Source: Pyxidicoccus parkwaysis (GTDB taxonomy: Bacteria > Myxococcota > Myxococcia > Myxococcales > Myxococcaceae). Taken from it: a DNA stretch of 64,000 bases. Positions 17,325-25,841 of the stretch are shown here, piece by piece (positions within the stretch are counted from its first letter, which is position 1; the number at the start of each line of letters is the position of its first letter). The position numbers and the translations under genes are program-made. The stretch spans positions 3,090,001-3,154,000 of the forward strand of contig NZ_CP071090.1 of assembly GCF_017301735.1 (NCBI RefSeq), read 5' to 3'. The notes below the pieces were generated by a model that was given only the letters and a program-made list of their open reading frames with translations, was not told the DNA's origin and ran no database searches.

Positions 17325-19528
17325 CCCACAACCTCAGGCTGTCTGATTCGGAAGAAGAAGCGGAGTTCGACACCCAGGAGACGGTCAACGCACTGGCCGC
17401 TGCCATCGAGCGGCTCGGCCACCGGCTGGAGCGCTTCGAGGTGTCCGGCCCCGCGTCGCGCACCGTGGCGCGGCTGGAGGCGTACAGCCCGGACCTCATC
17501 TTCAACACCGCGGAGGGGCGCCGCGGCCGCTTCCGCGAGGCCTTCTACCCGGCGCTCTTCGACGAGCTCGGCTTCCCGTACACGGGCTCGGACGCGTACG
17601 CGCTGGCGCTGACGCTGGACAAGCAGCTCACCAAGCTCGTCCTCACCAAGCAGGGCATCCGCACCCCGGGCTGGCAGTACGTGGAGAAGCTCAGCGAGCT
17701 GACCGCGGAGAACCTGCGCTTCCCCGTCATCGTGAAGCCCAACTTCGAGGGCTCCTCGAAGGGCATCACCCAGGACTCCATCGCGGAGACGCTGGACGAG
17801 GTGCGCACCAAGGTGGCGTCCGCGCTGGAGAAGTACCCCGCCGGCGTGCTGGTGGAGGAGTATATCACCGGCCGCGACCTCACGGTGCCGTTCCTGGCCG
17901 CCGTGGACAATGACTACGACGGCGTGCTCACGCCGGTGGAGTACGTGGTGGACCCGGCCGTCACCGCGGGCCGCAAGTACGCCATCTACGACTACGAGCT
18001 GAAGACGAAGAAGGAGAGCGCCGTCAGCGTGCGCGCGCCCGCGCAGATTCCGACGCGCACCGCCGAGGACGTGCGGAAGATGGCGCAGAAGATCTTCCAG
18101 GCGCTCGACTGCCGGGATTTGGGCCGCATCGACTTCCGCCTCAGCGACGCGGGCGTGCCGTACTTCCTCGAAATCAACGCGCTGCCCAGCCTGGAGCCGG
18201 GCGCGGGCATCTACGCCTCGGCGGAGCTGGACGGCCTGCACTTCGACGGCGTCATCAACTCCATCATCCAGAGCGCGGCGAAGCGGAACAAGATCAAGGA
18301 CTCCGCGCGGCGCCAGGGCAAGCCGGCGCGCAAGACGGGCCCGCTGCGCGTGGGCTTCACCTACAACGTCAAGCGCGTGAAGCCCACGGCCACGAACGAG
18401 TCGGTGGAGGACAGCGAGGCCGAGTACGACTCGCCCAACACGCTGCAGGCCATCCGCGAGGCCATCGCGTCCTGGGGCCACGAGGTCATCGACCTGGAGG
18501 CCACCGCCGAGCTGCCCACGGTGCTGTCCAGCACGCCGCTGGACATCGTCTTCAACATCGCCGAGGGCTTCAAGGGCCGCAACCGCGAGAGCCAGGTCCC
18601 GGCCATGCTGGAGCTGCTCGACATCCCGTACACGGGCTCGGACCCGGCGACGCTGTCGATTGCTTTGGACAAGGCGCTGGCGAAGAAGATTGTCCGCCAG
18701 GCCGGCATCCTCACGCCCAACTTCCAGCTCATGGCCACGGGCAAGGAGCGCCTCAACAAGGAGTTCACCTCCTTCCCGCTCATCGTGAAGCCGGTGGCGG
18801 AGGGCAGCTCCAAGGGCGTCGTCACCAAGAGCGTCTGCCACAGCGAGGCGGAGCTGCGCGAGGTGGTGCGCGAGATTGCCGGCAAGTACCAGCAGCCCGC
18901 GCTCATCGAGGAGTACATCGGCGGGCGTGAATTCACCGTGGGCCTCTTGGGCGAGCGCCGCCCGCGCGTGCTGCCGCCGATGGAGATTGTCTTCCTCGAC
19001 AAGGAGGAGAAGAACCCCGTCTACAGCTTCCAGCACAAGCTCGACTGGACGGACCGCATCCGCTACGACGCGCCGGCGAAGCTGGAGCCCGCGCTGCTGG
19101 AGCGGCTGCGCACGGCGGCGCGCAGCTCGTTCATGGCGCTGGGGTGCCGCGACGTGGCGCGCATCGACTTCCGCATGGACGACAAGGGCCGCATCTACTT
19201 CATCGAGTGCAACCCGCTGCCGGGCCTCACGCCGGGCTGGAGCGACCTGGTGCTCATCGCCCAGGGCGCCGGCATGGACTACCGGACGCTCATCGGTGAA
19301 ATCATGGCCCCCGCCATCCGCCGCTACAAGGAACGCGAGGCGCGCCGCGCGGCCAGCGAGACGCCCGCGCATGTGCTGCGCAAGGGCACGGCGCTGGACG
19401 AGCACGGCGCCCCGGTGGCCACGCAGCCTTCGGCCACGGCGAGCACCGGGGCTGGCTCCAGCGGTGGCAACGGCTCGGGCTCGCATGGCGAGTCGTCCGC
19501 GCCCACGCGCATGGAAGCCAAGGCCTGA
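17309..19528 (+). CDS. Tandem ATP-grasp protein: two D-Ala-D-Ala ligase-like units
   Basis: 739 residues containing two homologous Ddl-like halves, about 1-335 and 345-675, plus an Ala/Ser/Gly tail. Paired motifs: LIFNTAEG/IVFNIAEG, FPYTGSD/IPYTGSD, LTLDKQLTK/IALDKALAK, FPVIVKPNFEGSSKGI/FPLIVKPVAEGSSKGV, VLVEEYITGRDLTV/ALIEEYIGGREFTV, RIDFRLSD...FLEINALPSLEPG / RIDFRMDD...FIECNPLPGLTPG. These include the glycine-rich ATP loop and the metal-binding Glu/Asn residues, so both halves look catalytically competent. Both lack the usual LHGxxGE segment, replaced by N-x-AEG. It probably ligates amino acids or peptides, perhaps in wall or peptide metabolism, but not necessarily D-Ala. GTG 17309 has a good AAAGGGG site inside the RDD gene. 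Confidence 0.85.
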   Translation: MRIALTHNLRLSDSEEEAEFDTQETVNALAAAIERLGHRLERFEVSGPASRTVARLEAYSPDLIFNTAEGRRGRFREAFYPALFDELGFPYTGSDAYALALTLDKQLTKLVLTKQGIRTPGWQYVEKLSELTAENLRFPVIVKPNFEGSSKGITQDSIAETLDEVRTKVASALEKYPAGVLVEEYITGRDLTVPFLAAVDNDYDGVLTPVEYVVDPAVTAGRKYAIYDYELKTKKESAVSVRAPAQIPTRTAEDVRKMAQKIFQALDCRDLGRIDFRLSDAGVPYFLEINALPSLEPGAGIYASAELDGLHFDGVINSIIQSAAKRNKIKDSARRQGKPARKTGPLRVGFTYNVKRVKPTATNESVEDSEAEYDSPNTLQAIREAIASWGHEVIDLEATAELPTVLSSTPLDIVFNIAEGFKGRNRESQVPAMLELLDIPYTGSDPATLSIALDKALAKKIVRQAGILTPNFQLMATGKERLNKEFTSFPLIVKPVAEGSSKGVVTKSVCHSEAELREVVREIAGKYQQPALIEEYIGGREFTVGLLGERRPRVLPPMEIVFLDKEEKNPVYSFQHKLDWTDRIRYDAPAKLEPALLERLRTAARSSFMALGCRDVARIDFRMDDKGRIYFIECNPLPGLTPGWSDLVLIAQGAGMDYRTLIGEIMAPAIRRYKEREARRAASETPAHVLRKGTALDEHGAPVATQPSATASTGAGSSGGNGSGSHGESSAPTRMEAKA

Positions 19529-19558
19529 CGCTGACGCGCTCCGGCTGATTGGACACCG

Positions 19559-19600
19559 CGCCCCGTCCCACGTCCGCCTCCCAGGCGGCGGGGCGGGGCG
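19559..19600 (+). terminator. Terminator hairpin after the tandem ATP-grasp gene
   Basis: CGCCCCGTCCC (19559-19569) pairs with GGGGCGGGGCG (19590-19600) with one G-T pair, and a nested 5-bp hairpin (CCGCC/GGCGG) fills the loop. It is followed by TCGTCATT, 30 nt after the stop at 19528. Confidence 0.65.
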
Positions 19601-19713
19601 TCGTCATTCCGGCCGCCAGGCCTCCCGACAACGGCCGCTCAGGGGGACGCCACCCGGCACGGCGTGCTCGGAGTGGTTGACGGTGGGGGTTGGTCGGTTA
19701 GTGTCCGCCCTCT

Positions 19714-21063
19714 ATGGTGCACATTCCCGAGGAAAACGGCCCGCGCGTGCGCGCGCGTGAGTTGGGCCTCCCGCTGGGGCGCTTCAAGCCCGGGAAGTTC
19801 AACGCCATCACCGACGTGGACGGCGTCCTCGTCGGCCACAGCACCATCATCAAGGGCGACGGTCCACTGCGGCCCGGCCATGGCCCGGTGCGCACCGGCG
19901 TGACGGCGATTCTCCCCAGCAACGGCAACATCTTCATGGAGCGCATGACGGGCGGCGGCTTCGTGCTCAACGGCGCGGGCGAAGTCTCCGGCATGACGCA
20001 GCTCATGGAGTGGGGCCTCATCGAGACGCCCATCCTCCTCACCAACACCATGGCGGTGGGCGCGGTGTCGGACGGCGTGGCCCGCTACATGGTGGAGCGC
20101 AACCCGGGCATCGGTGACGAGCACGACGTCATCATCCCCGTGGTGGGCGAGTGCGACGACTCGTGGCTCAACGACATCTCCGGCCGCCACGTGCGGGAGG
20201 AGCACGTCTTCGAGGCCATCCGCAACTGCGCCAGCGGCCCCGTGGCCGAGGGCAACGTGGGCGGCGGCACCGGCATGCTGACGTGCGACTTCAAGGGCGG
20301 CATCGGCACGTCGTCGCGGAAGCTGCCGGAGGTGCTCGGCGGCTACACGCTGGGCGTGCTGGTGATGTCCAACTTCGGGAAGATGCACAACCTGCGCGTG
20401 GGCGGCCTGCCCGTGGGCGAGGTGCTGGCCGAGAAGTTCAAGGACACCCCCAAGCGCGGCCACACGTACGGGAGCATCATCGCCGTGGTGGCCACGGACG
20501 CGCCGCTGCTGAGCCACCAAATCAACCGCCTGTGCAAGCGCGTGGCGCTGGGCATCGGCCGGGTGGGCAGCTACGCGGCGCACGGCTCGGGCGAAATCGT
20601 GGTGGGCTTCTCCACCGCGAACATCATTCCCCGGCGCACGCAGAAGATGGTCTACAAGCTGAAGATCCTCCTGGATCAGCGCCTGGACCCCCTCTACGAG
20701 GCGGTGATGGAGGCCACCGAGGAGGCCATCCTCAACGCCATGTGCATGGCCACGTCCATGACGGGCGTGAATGGCAACCACAGCCCGGCGCTGCCCCTGG
20801 ACGAGGTCCGGCGCGCCCTGGACGCCTTCAAGCCCATTTTCGCCTCGGTGAAGAAGCGCCCCCAGCAGACCAGCGCCCCCGCGTCCCGCGAGCGGCCGAG
20901 CGACGAGGACCGGGAGGGGGAGGTGACGGTGTCGACCGCCAGACCCACCCAGGTGAGAGGGGCGGAGGGGATTCCATTCCCCACCCGGCCGGCCCCGGAC
21001 GAGGCCCCGGAGACCCCCCCCGAGGGTTCCTCTTCCGGGAGCCCATCCGGTTCTGATAGTTAA
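19714..21063 (+). CDS. P1 family peptidase (DmpA/S58-type aminopeptidase)
   Basis: 449 residues, ATG 19714. Members of this N-terminal-nucleophile family cleave themselves before a Ser/Thr and then act as aminopeptidases or D-esterases. The expected self-cleavage site is G253-S254 in HTYGSIIAVVATDAPLL, which matches the DmpA G-S-x(6)-ATDAPLL pattern. Other family segments: NAITDVDGVLVGHST near the N-terminus, TGVTAILP, NVGGGTGM (about 181-188), and a C-terminal VGFSTAN. Residues after about 385 form a Pro/Ser/Gly-rich disordered tail not usual in the family. No signal peptide, so probably cytoplasmic. It is separated from the ATP-grasp gene by a terminator, yet both could act on unusual peptides. 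Confidence 0.85.
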   Translation: MVHIPEENGPRVRARELGLPLGRFKPGKFNAITDVDGVLVGHSTIIKGDGPLRPGHGPVRTGVTAILPSNGNIFMERMTGGGFVLNGAGEVSGMTQLMEWGLIETPILLTNTMAVGAVSDGVARYMVERNPGIGDEHDVIIPVVGECDDSWLNDISGRHVREEHVFEAIRNCASGPVAEGNVGGGTGMLTCDFKGGIGTSSRKLPEVLGGYTLGVLVMSNFGKMHNLRVGGLPVGEVLAEKFKDTPKRGHTYGSIIAVVATDAPLLSHQINRLCKRVALGIGRVGSYAAHGSGEIVVGFSTANIIPRRTQKMVYKLKILLDQRLDPLYEAVMEATEEAILNAMCMATSMTGVNGNHSPALPLDEVRRALDAFKPIFASVKKRPQQTSAPASRERPSDEDREGEVTVSTARPTQVRGAEGIPFPTRPAPDEAPETPPEGSSSGSPSGSDS

Positions 21064-21108
21064 GCGCCTCTTTTTTCACGGCTCCGTTCCGGAGCGCAGG
21101 AGTCAAGC

Positions 21109-21225
21109 ATGGCCCGCAGCAAGAGCAAGCACCGTCGCGTGCAGATGAAGATCAAGCAGGCCTGGAAGAAGCGGGCCAAGAAGCAGAAGGCCGAGGCGAA
21201 GGCCGCCGAGGCGAAGAAGAAGTAA
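21109..21225 (+). CDS. 38-residue highly basic small protein
   Basis: ATG 21109 with an excellent AGGAG site six bases upstream. The product begins MARSKSKHRRVQMKIKQ and ends in an AKAAEAKKK tail; nearly half the residues are Lys or Arg and there is no hydrophobic core, resembling small ribosome-associated or nucleic-acid-binding proteins. A hairpin (GCTCCG-TTC-CGGAGC, 21081-21095) lies just before the ribosome site, preceded by a T-run, and could be the terminator of the peptidase gene or a leader structure. The family is not recognised; good codon use and strong initiation signals argue it is real. Confidence 0.6.
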   Translation: MARSKSKHRRVQMKIKQAWKKRAKKQKAEAKAAEAKKK

Positions 21226-21257
21226 TCCAGCCCTCCGCGCTCGAGCGGCCCGTGGTG

Positions 21258-21737
21258 CTACTCCCGGGTCGCCGAGAACGGGCTGACGATGTCGCAGCGC
21301 TGGGAGCCGTTCTGCCCGGCGCGCGTGAAGTTGCCGGTGTAGGTCCCCGCCAGCGAGGCCGTTCCGCCATCCGTCACCGGGGGCGTGAAGAAGCCCGTCA
21401 GGCTCAGCATGCTGCCGAGGCCCCCGTCCGGGGTGCCCGCCGCGTTTCCCGTCAGGTTGAACGTGCCCTGGGCGGACACCGTGCCCCGCAGGGACACCCT
21501 CTCCAGCTTGCCCGTGAGCGCGCCTCCCGTGCGGGAGATGTCCAGGGGCTTGTTCCGGGGGAGGTCCACGCCCAGCTGCGTGCACTCGGCCGGTGCGCCC
21601 GCATCGCCGAAGCCCATGCGGTAGCGGCCCTCGATGGCCGGGCAGTCGGTGCAGGGAGAGACTCCGTCCCCGCAGGCGGAAGCCACGAGGGACAGCACGA
21701 CGGTGAGCACCGCGGGCGTGAAACGTCCAATAGTCAT
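21258..21737 (-). CDS. Small lipoprotein of unknown function
   Basis: ATG 21737, with GAGGA about 8 nt upstream, gives a 159-residue protein with a lipoprotein signal: basic start, hydrophobic FTPAVLTVVLSLV and lipobox ASAC followed by GDG. The mature part starts with a Cys-containing SPCTDCPAIEG segment and is otherwise Gly/Thr-rich beta-type sequence (ERVSLRGTVSAQGTFNLTG, ASLAGTYTGNFT), resembling a small barrel-like fold. The presence of several Cys residues suggests a periplasmic location with disulfides. No enzymatic motif. It is convergent with the 38-residue gene and divergent from the AI-2E-type permease. Confidence 0.65.
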   Translation of the reverse strand: MTIGRFTPAVLTVVLSLVASACGDGVSPCTDCPAIEGRYRMGFGDAGAPAECTQLGVDLPRNKPLDISRTGGALTGKLERVSLRGTVSAQGTFNLTGNAAGTPDGGLGSMLSLTGFFTPPVTDGGTASLAGTYTGNFTRAGQNGSQRCDIVSPFSATRE

Positions 21738-21835
21738 GGTTGATCCTCGGCGGGGTGTGAAGCCGGACTTCCCGGTGGGAAGCGCGGTTCCTAGTTTGGA
21801 GGGGCGTTGGTGGGGCCCGCGGGGGCGCGGGCGGG

Positions 21836-23002
21836 GTGGGGTGGGCGGTGGGTGATACTCGGCGCTGGTCAAACTATGTATTCGCGGGGCTCTTTGCCTT
21901 CGCGTTGATTCTCTTCTCTCGGATTCTTCTTCCGTTCCTCATGCCGGTGTTGCTGGGCGGCTTCCTGGTCGTCCTCTTCATGCCGGTGCAGGACTACCTG
22001 AGCCAGAAGTTGCGGGGCCGCAAGTCGCTCGCGGCCGGGGTGTCCACCCTCACGGTGTTCCTGCTCCTCTTGGCGCCGCTGGCGCTGGTGGGCTGGATGG
22101 TGGCGCGCGAGCTGCTCCAGTTCGTGGGGCAGGCGCAGACGCTGCTGGAGCAGGTGGACCTGCGTCATCAGTTCGCCTCCTCGTTGCCACGGGGGGTGAG
22201 CCGCTACTTCCACTTCGACCCGGAGAGCGCGGAGACGGAGCGCGCGCTGATGACGGCGGTGACGGGTGGGGCGGCGCTGCTCGGTGACGTGGTGAGCGCG
22301 GGCGCGGAGCTGGTCGTCAACATGTTCCTGATGACCGTGGCCATGTACTACTTCTTCCTCGACGGCCGCCGGCTGGTGGGCGAGGTGATGCGCCTGGTGC
22401 CGTTGGACAAGCGCTACTTCGAGGCCTTCGCCCGCGAGTTCACCGACGTCGCGTACGCCATCATCTACGGCAACACGGTGACGGCGCTCGTGCAGGGCGC
22501 GGTGGGCTTCGTCGGGTTGCTCATCGCCGGAGTGCCGCACGCGGGCGTGTGGGGCGCGGCGATGGTGCTGGTGGCGCTGGTGCCGGTGGGCGGCACGGCG
22601 CTGGTGTGGGGGCCCATCGGCGTGGTGCTCATCGGGGTGAACAAGGTGACGGAGGGCGTGTTCCTGCTGGCCTGGGGCACGTTCCTGGTGGGCAGCATCG
22701 ACAACGTCATCCGGCCGAAGCTGTGCGGGTCGCGCATGGCGCTGCATCCGCTGCTCGTCTTCCTGTCCATGTTCGGTGGGCTGGCGGTGTTCGGGATGAT
22801 GGGGCTCCTGGTGGGGCCGCTCATCGCGTCCATCTTCATGGCCATGGTGCGCATCTACCGGCGTGACTTCCTCGGCATTGGCCGCGCGGAGCACCTCGCG
22901 GCCACGCAGGCCGCGGCGGACTCGTCTCCGTCGATGGTGCCGGATGGCGTGGAGTCGGCTGGTGGGACGAGCCTGGGCACTCCGGCGACGATGAACGCCT
23001 GA
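21836..23002 (+). CDS. AI-2E family transporter (PerM/TqsA-type permease)
   Basis: 388 residues with about eight membrane spans. The N-terminal pair (NYVFAGLFAFALILFSRILLP, split by LPFLMPVLLGGFLVV) is followed by a large loop (about 95-150), then the paired central and C-terminal spans; IDNVIRPKL is the hallmark segment (usually D-N-x-x-x-P) before the last helices, and HPLLVFLSMFGGLAVFGMMGLLVGPLIAS is the conserved final region. Family members export small molecules or act as ion exchangers; signal-molecule export is known for one member only. GTG 21836 is used; GTG 21848 is an equally reasonable start. A CTTCCC-GGT-GGGAAG dyad (21768-21782) lies in the divergent region upstream. Confidence 0.8.
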   Translation: MGWAVGDTRRWSNYVFAGLFAFALILFSRILLPFLMPVLLGGFLVVLFMPVQDYLSQKLRGRKSLAAGVSTLTVFLLLLAPLALVGWMVARELLQFVGQAQTLLEQVDLRHQFASSLPRGVSRYFHFDPESAETERALMTAVTGGAALLGDVVSAGAELVVNMFLMTVAMYYFFLDGRRLVGEVMRLVPLDKRYFEAFAREFTDVAYAIIYGNTVTALVQGAVGFVGLLIAGVPHAGVWGAAMVLVALVPVGGTALVWGPIGVVLIGVNKVTEGVFLLAWGTFLVGSIDNVIRPKLCGSRMALHPLLVFLSMFGGLAVFGMMGLLVGPLIASIFMAMVRIYRRDFLGIGRAEHLAATQAAADSSPSMVPDGVESAGGTSLGTPATMNA

Positions 23003-23077
23003 AGGGCCCGCGAGCAGTCCACGGGTCCGGGCTTGGAGCCTGGACATCGCATTCGGGGTGGGTGAACCTCGCGCCGA

Positions 23078-24010
23078 ATGATGAACACCGAACACGCGAT
23101 GGTTCGTTGGGGCATGGTGTTCGCCCTGGCGGTGGTGCTGGCCTCCCCGTCGGCGCAGGCCGCCGCCGTGGGAGACGAGCCGGTGCGTCCGCCGTTGGCG
23201 CGGCTCTTCCTCGGGGGCACGACGACGTGGCGCAAGTACTGCGCGCGCCCCGGTGTGAAGTCGTGCGGCGAGTTCGACCGGAAGTCAGCGGGAGACCAGC
23301 TCGGCGACACCGTGAACTACTCCTCGTCGGTGCCGTACCTCGGCATCTCCGTGGAGCTGGAGCTGCTGCCGCTGGCGCGCAAGGAGTCGGCGGTGCGCGG
23401 GCTGGGCGCGGTGCTGGGCTACCGGCGCGGCTTCTCGTCCACCAACGTGACGCTGGTGGGCGACGCCGGGCAGTCGGTGACGCGCGAGGTGTCGGCCACC
23501 GACTCCGTACTCACCGCGCAGGCGATGTACCGCTACTTCTTCGGCATGGGCGAGTCCCGGCAGTTGCTCGGCTACGCGGGCCTGCGCGCGGGCCTGCTCA
23601 CGCGCTCGTTCGACGTGGACGAGTCCGCGGAGAACCCTCTCAAGGGCACGCACCGCCTGTTCCCCGCGGTGGGCCTGGAGTTCTCCGTGCCGCTCCTGCG
23701 CGCGGTGCGTCTGGAGGGCGCGGGCCAGGTCTTCATCAACCCGAAGCCGGGCGAGGGCTTCGACGACGAGGGCGGCGCGCTGGGCCAGGAGGTCAGCGAC
23801 TACGGCACCAAGGTGTCCAGCACCGGCTGGCAGGCGGAGCTGGGCGTGGCGGGCGAACTCTGGGGCCCCTTCGGCTACTCCGTCCGCTTCAGCCTGTCGC
23901 GCTACCAGGACTCGTTCACCGGCGCCGGCACCCGTACCGGCTGGCAGGCCGGCGGTGTCGCGGAAGAGACGTACTCCAGCCTCCACTGGGGCCTCACCGC
24001 GTCGTATTGA
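23078..24010 (+). CDS. Outer-membrane beta-barrel-like secreted protein
   Basis: 310 residues. ATG 23078 gives a signal peptide (MVRWGMVFALAVVLASPSAQA near the N-terminus) ending at AQAAA. The mature protein has a regular pattern of amphipathic strands rich in Gly and aromatic residues (SVPYLGISVELELLP, GLGAVLGYRRGFSS, AMYRYFFGMG, GYSVRFSLSRYQDSF) and ends in the aromatic-residue strand LHWGLTASY, as outer-membrane barrels often do. An early CARPGVKSCGEF pair of Cys may form a disulfide. No specific family or substrate can be named. It stands alone, ahead of a lipoprotein gene on the same strand. Confidence 0.6.
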   Translation: MMNTEHAMVRWGMVFALAVVLASPSAQAAAVGDEPVRPPLARLFLGGTTTWRKYCARPGVKSCGEFDRKSAGDQLGDTVNYSSSVPYLGISVELELLPLARKESAVRGLGAVLGYRRGFSSTNVTLVGDAGQSVTREVSATDSVLTAQAMYRYFFGMGESRQLLGYAGLRAGLLTRSFDVDESAENPLKGTHRLFPAVGLEFSVPLLRAVRLEGAGQVFINPKPGEGFDDEGGALGQEVSDYGTKVSSTGWQAELGVAGELWGPFGYSVRFSLSRYQDSFTGAGTRTGWQAGGVAEETYSSLHWGLTASY

Positions 24011-24064
24011 CAAAGCCGGCACTTGCTTCGACGGCTGTAAAAAGCCGGCAACCCGCCAGAACGC

Positions 24065-24078
24065 ATTAGTCAGCTAAT
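24065..24078. promoter_or_regulatory. Short inverted repeat upstream of a lipoprotein gene
   Basis: ATTAG-TCAG-CTAAT is a perfect 5-bp dyad with a 4-base spacer in the AT-rich part of the 110-bp gap before the gene at 24121. It may be an operator; a further GAGGG-T-CCCTC palindrome (24109-24119) overlaps the ribosome-binding site. Confidence 0.25.
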
Positions 24079-24120
24079 CCAGAAATCATGTAGGAACCCG
24101 CTCGAAAGGGAGGGTCCCTC

Positions 24121-25185
24121 ATGGTTTCCGTGCGTCGTCTTCGTGGTGTCCTCGCGCAGGCCTTCGTCCCGGCCGCGCTGATGCTGCTGTCCGCCTGCGG
24201 TCCCGAGTCGCTGGAAGAGGACGAACTCGGTGCGTCGAGCTGGGCGCTCGCGGGTGGTCCCACCTCCACCGCGTTCCGCGCCGCGCTCGCGAAGCGCTGG
24301 GCGCCCGTGCACTACCAGGACGTGGACGTGACGGGCTCGCACTCGCTCAGCGGCAAGTCGGACTACATCACCCGAGTCGACTACGACGGTGACTGGAGTG
24401 GGACGAACAACTGGGACAACGCGGGCTCACGCGCGCTGACGGCGCACGCGTACCAGTCGCTGGTGGAGACGAGCACGCACTGGTACCTCACGTACACGTT
24501 CTTCCACCCGCGTGACTGGGCGGACAACATCTTCGACACCGAGCACGAGAACGACGCCGAGGGCGTGCTGCTCATCGTCGAGCGCAACGGCACGGAGTAC
24601 GGCTCGCTCATCGGCGCGGTGACGGTGGCGCACAAGGACTTCTTCTCGTTCGTGCCGGATGGCAGCCCCATCACCTCGGGCGCGGAGTCGGTGGACGGCA
24701 AGCTGTCGTACCTGTCCTTCGAAGGCGTGCTGCACCCCATCACCGCGCAGGAGGCCAAGGGCCACGGGCTCAAGGCGTGGCCGGCGTACGACATCATCGG
24801 TGACGGCGTGAAGTACTTCCCCTCGCTGACCACGGCGGAGGAGCCGTCGTCGGCCACGGACTCGGACGTGCGCTACAAGCTGCTGGACATCTACGGCTCG
24901 GAAGGGTTGTGGCCGCGCCGCTCGCTGTCCGAGCTCTTCGCGTCGGACGGCACGTTCCGCGGCGACACGGGCGGTGGCTGCGGCTCGGTTGCGGGGCAGT
25001 GCACGTCGAACTCGGCGAACGCGCCGTGGGGCTGGGATGACCAGAACGACGGCCCGATTGTTCGCGGCGACCTCGCCCATGACCCGGCGAAGCTCGCGGC
25101 GTATTACTTCAGCCCGGCCTCGCGCTTCTCCACGACGTACACGTTCAATCCGTTCAAGGGCATCGGCGACCCGAACCAGCCCTGA
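24121..25185 (+). CDS. Lipoprotein with necrosis-inducing-like or Vps62-like fold signature (uncertain)
   Basis: 354 residues from ATG 24121 with a strong ribosome site (AAAGGGAGGG). Lipobox LLSAC follows a hydrophobic stretch, so the protein is probably lipid-anchored. The core contains KRWAPVHYQDVD, then WYLTYTFFHPRDWAD, then a DTEHENDAEGVLLI segment and VTVAHKDFFSF. This layout, an aromatic strand, a DW pair and an EHENDxEG acidic-histidine cluster, recalls the metal-binding core of NPP1/Vps62-like proteins but the exact heptapeptide is not present, so the assignment is tentative. Two Cys (GGCGSVAGQC) sit near the C-terminus. No neighbour suggests a function. Confidence 0.55.
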   Translation: MVSVRRLRGVLAQAFVPAALMLLSACGPESLEEDELGASSWALAGGPTSTAFRAALAKRWAPVHYQDVDVTGSHSLSGKSDYITRVDYDGDWSGTNNWDNAGSRALTAHAYQSLVETSTHWYLTYTFFHPRDWADNIFDTEHENDAEGVLLIVERNGTEYGSLIGAVTVAHKDFFSFVPDGSPITSGAESVDGKLSYLSFEGVLHPITAQEAKGHGLKAWPAYDIIGDGVKYFPSLTTAEEPSSATDSDVRYKLLDIYGSEGLWPRRSLSELFASDGTFRGDTGGGCGSVAGQCTSNSANAPWGWDDQNDGPIVRGDLAHDPAKLAAYYFSPASRFSTTYTFNPFKGIGDPNQP

Positions 25186-25218
25186 GCACGTCGTGCCTCG
25201 GGAGCCTAGAGTGCGGGC

Positions 25219-25728
25219 ATGAGCACGCACCCGAGTCCCCAGGAGTTGCGCAGGAAGTGGAAGGCGGCGAACGCGGAGCCGGTGGAGGGCGAGCGCCGGC
25301 TCAACGCGTACCGTGAGGTGGCGGAGGCCTGTCCGGCCTTCGTTCCGAACCTGCTGGCCCTGGGCCGGACGTGCCTGCTCCACCGTGAGCAGGCCGCCGA
25401 GCCCGAGGCCCGTCTCGACGAGGCCGAGCGGGCCCTGCGCAGCGCGGCGGATGTCTCCGCCGGAGCGCCGGAGCCGCTCATCGAATTGGGCCGCTTCCTC
25501 GCTACAACTAGGAATGCACCGGAGCATGCGGAGGCCGCGTTCGCCTCGGCCGCCAGTGCGGCGCTGTCACTGCTCGAAGACGCGTGGGCTGGATGGATTC
25601 ACGCGCTGGGACAGCAGGGCAAGCTGGACGCGGCAATGGAGGTCGCGGACCAGGCGAGGCGCATCCTCCCGGACTCCGCCTCGATTGGACGGGCGGTGGA
25701 GGAAGCCCAGCGCCACGCTTCTCGCTGA
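25219..25728 (+). CDS. TPR-like helical repeat protein
   Basis: 169 residues, ATG 25219, 33 nt after the previous stop. The sequence is all-helical with TPR-type spacing: AYREVAEACPAFVPNLLALGRTCLLH, then ARLDEAERALRSAADVSAGAPEPLIELGRFL, then HAEAAFASAASAAL, and WAGWIHALGQQGKLDAAMEVADQARRILP. It has no signal peptide or membrane segment and should be a cytoplasmic scaffold. It might be co-transcribed with the upstream lipoprotein gene. No specific partner can be named. Confidence 0.65.
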   Translation: MSTHPSPQELRRKWKAANAEPVEGERRLNAYREVAEACPAFVPNLLALGRTCLLHREQAAEPEARLDEAERALRSAADVSAGAPEPLIELGRFLATTRNAPEHAEAAFASAASAALSLLEDAWAGWIHALGQQGKLDAAMEVADQARRILPDSASIGRAVEEAQRHASR

Positions 25729-25756
25729 GCAGAACGAAGCACTGCGCTGGGGAATC

Positions 25757-25803
25757 GCGGAGCGAACGTTCCGCGCTCGCGAGCTGTCAGGGCTGCGAAG
25801 CCC
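25757..25803. terminator. Pair of small hairpins between convergent genes
   Basis: GCGGA/TCCGC (25757-25774) and GGGCT-GCGA-AGCCC (25790-25803, a GNRA-type loop) lie in the 113-bp gap between the convergent TPR and ADOP permease genes. Stems are only 5 bp, so terminator function is uncertain. Confidence 0.3.
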
Positions 25804-25841
25804 CGGGCCCATCACGCCGCGAGCCACATGCGTGTTCCGAT

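Noticed and set aside
17231..19486. A 751-codon minus-strand frame across the tandem ATP-grasp gene.
   Set aside because: Low-complexity Arg/Ala/His/Leu sequence without domain motifs; the sense strand has complete ATP-grasp motifs.
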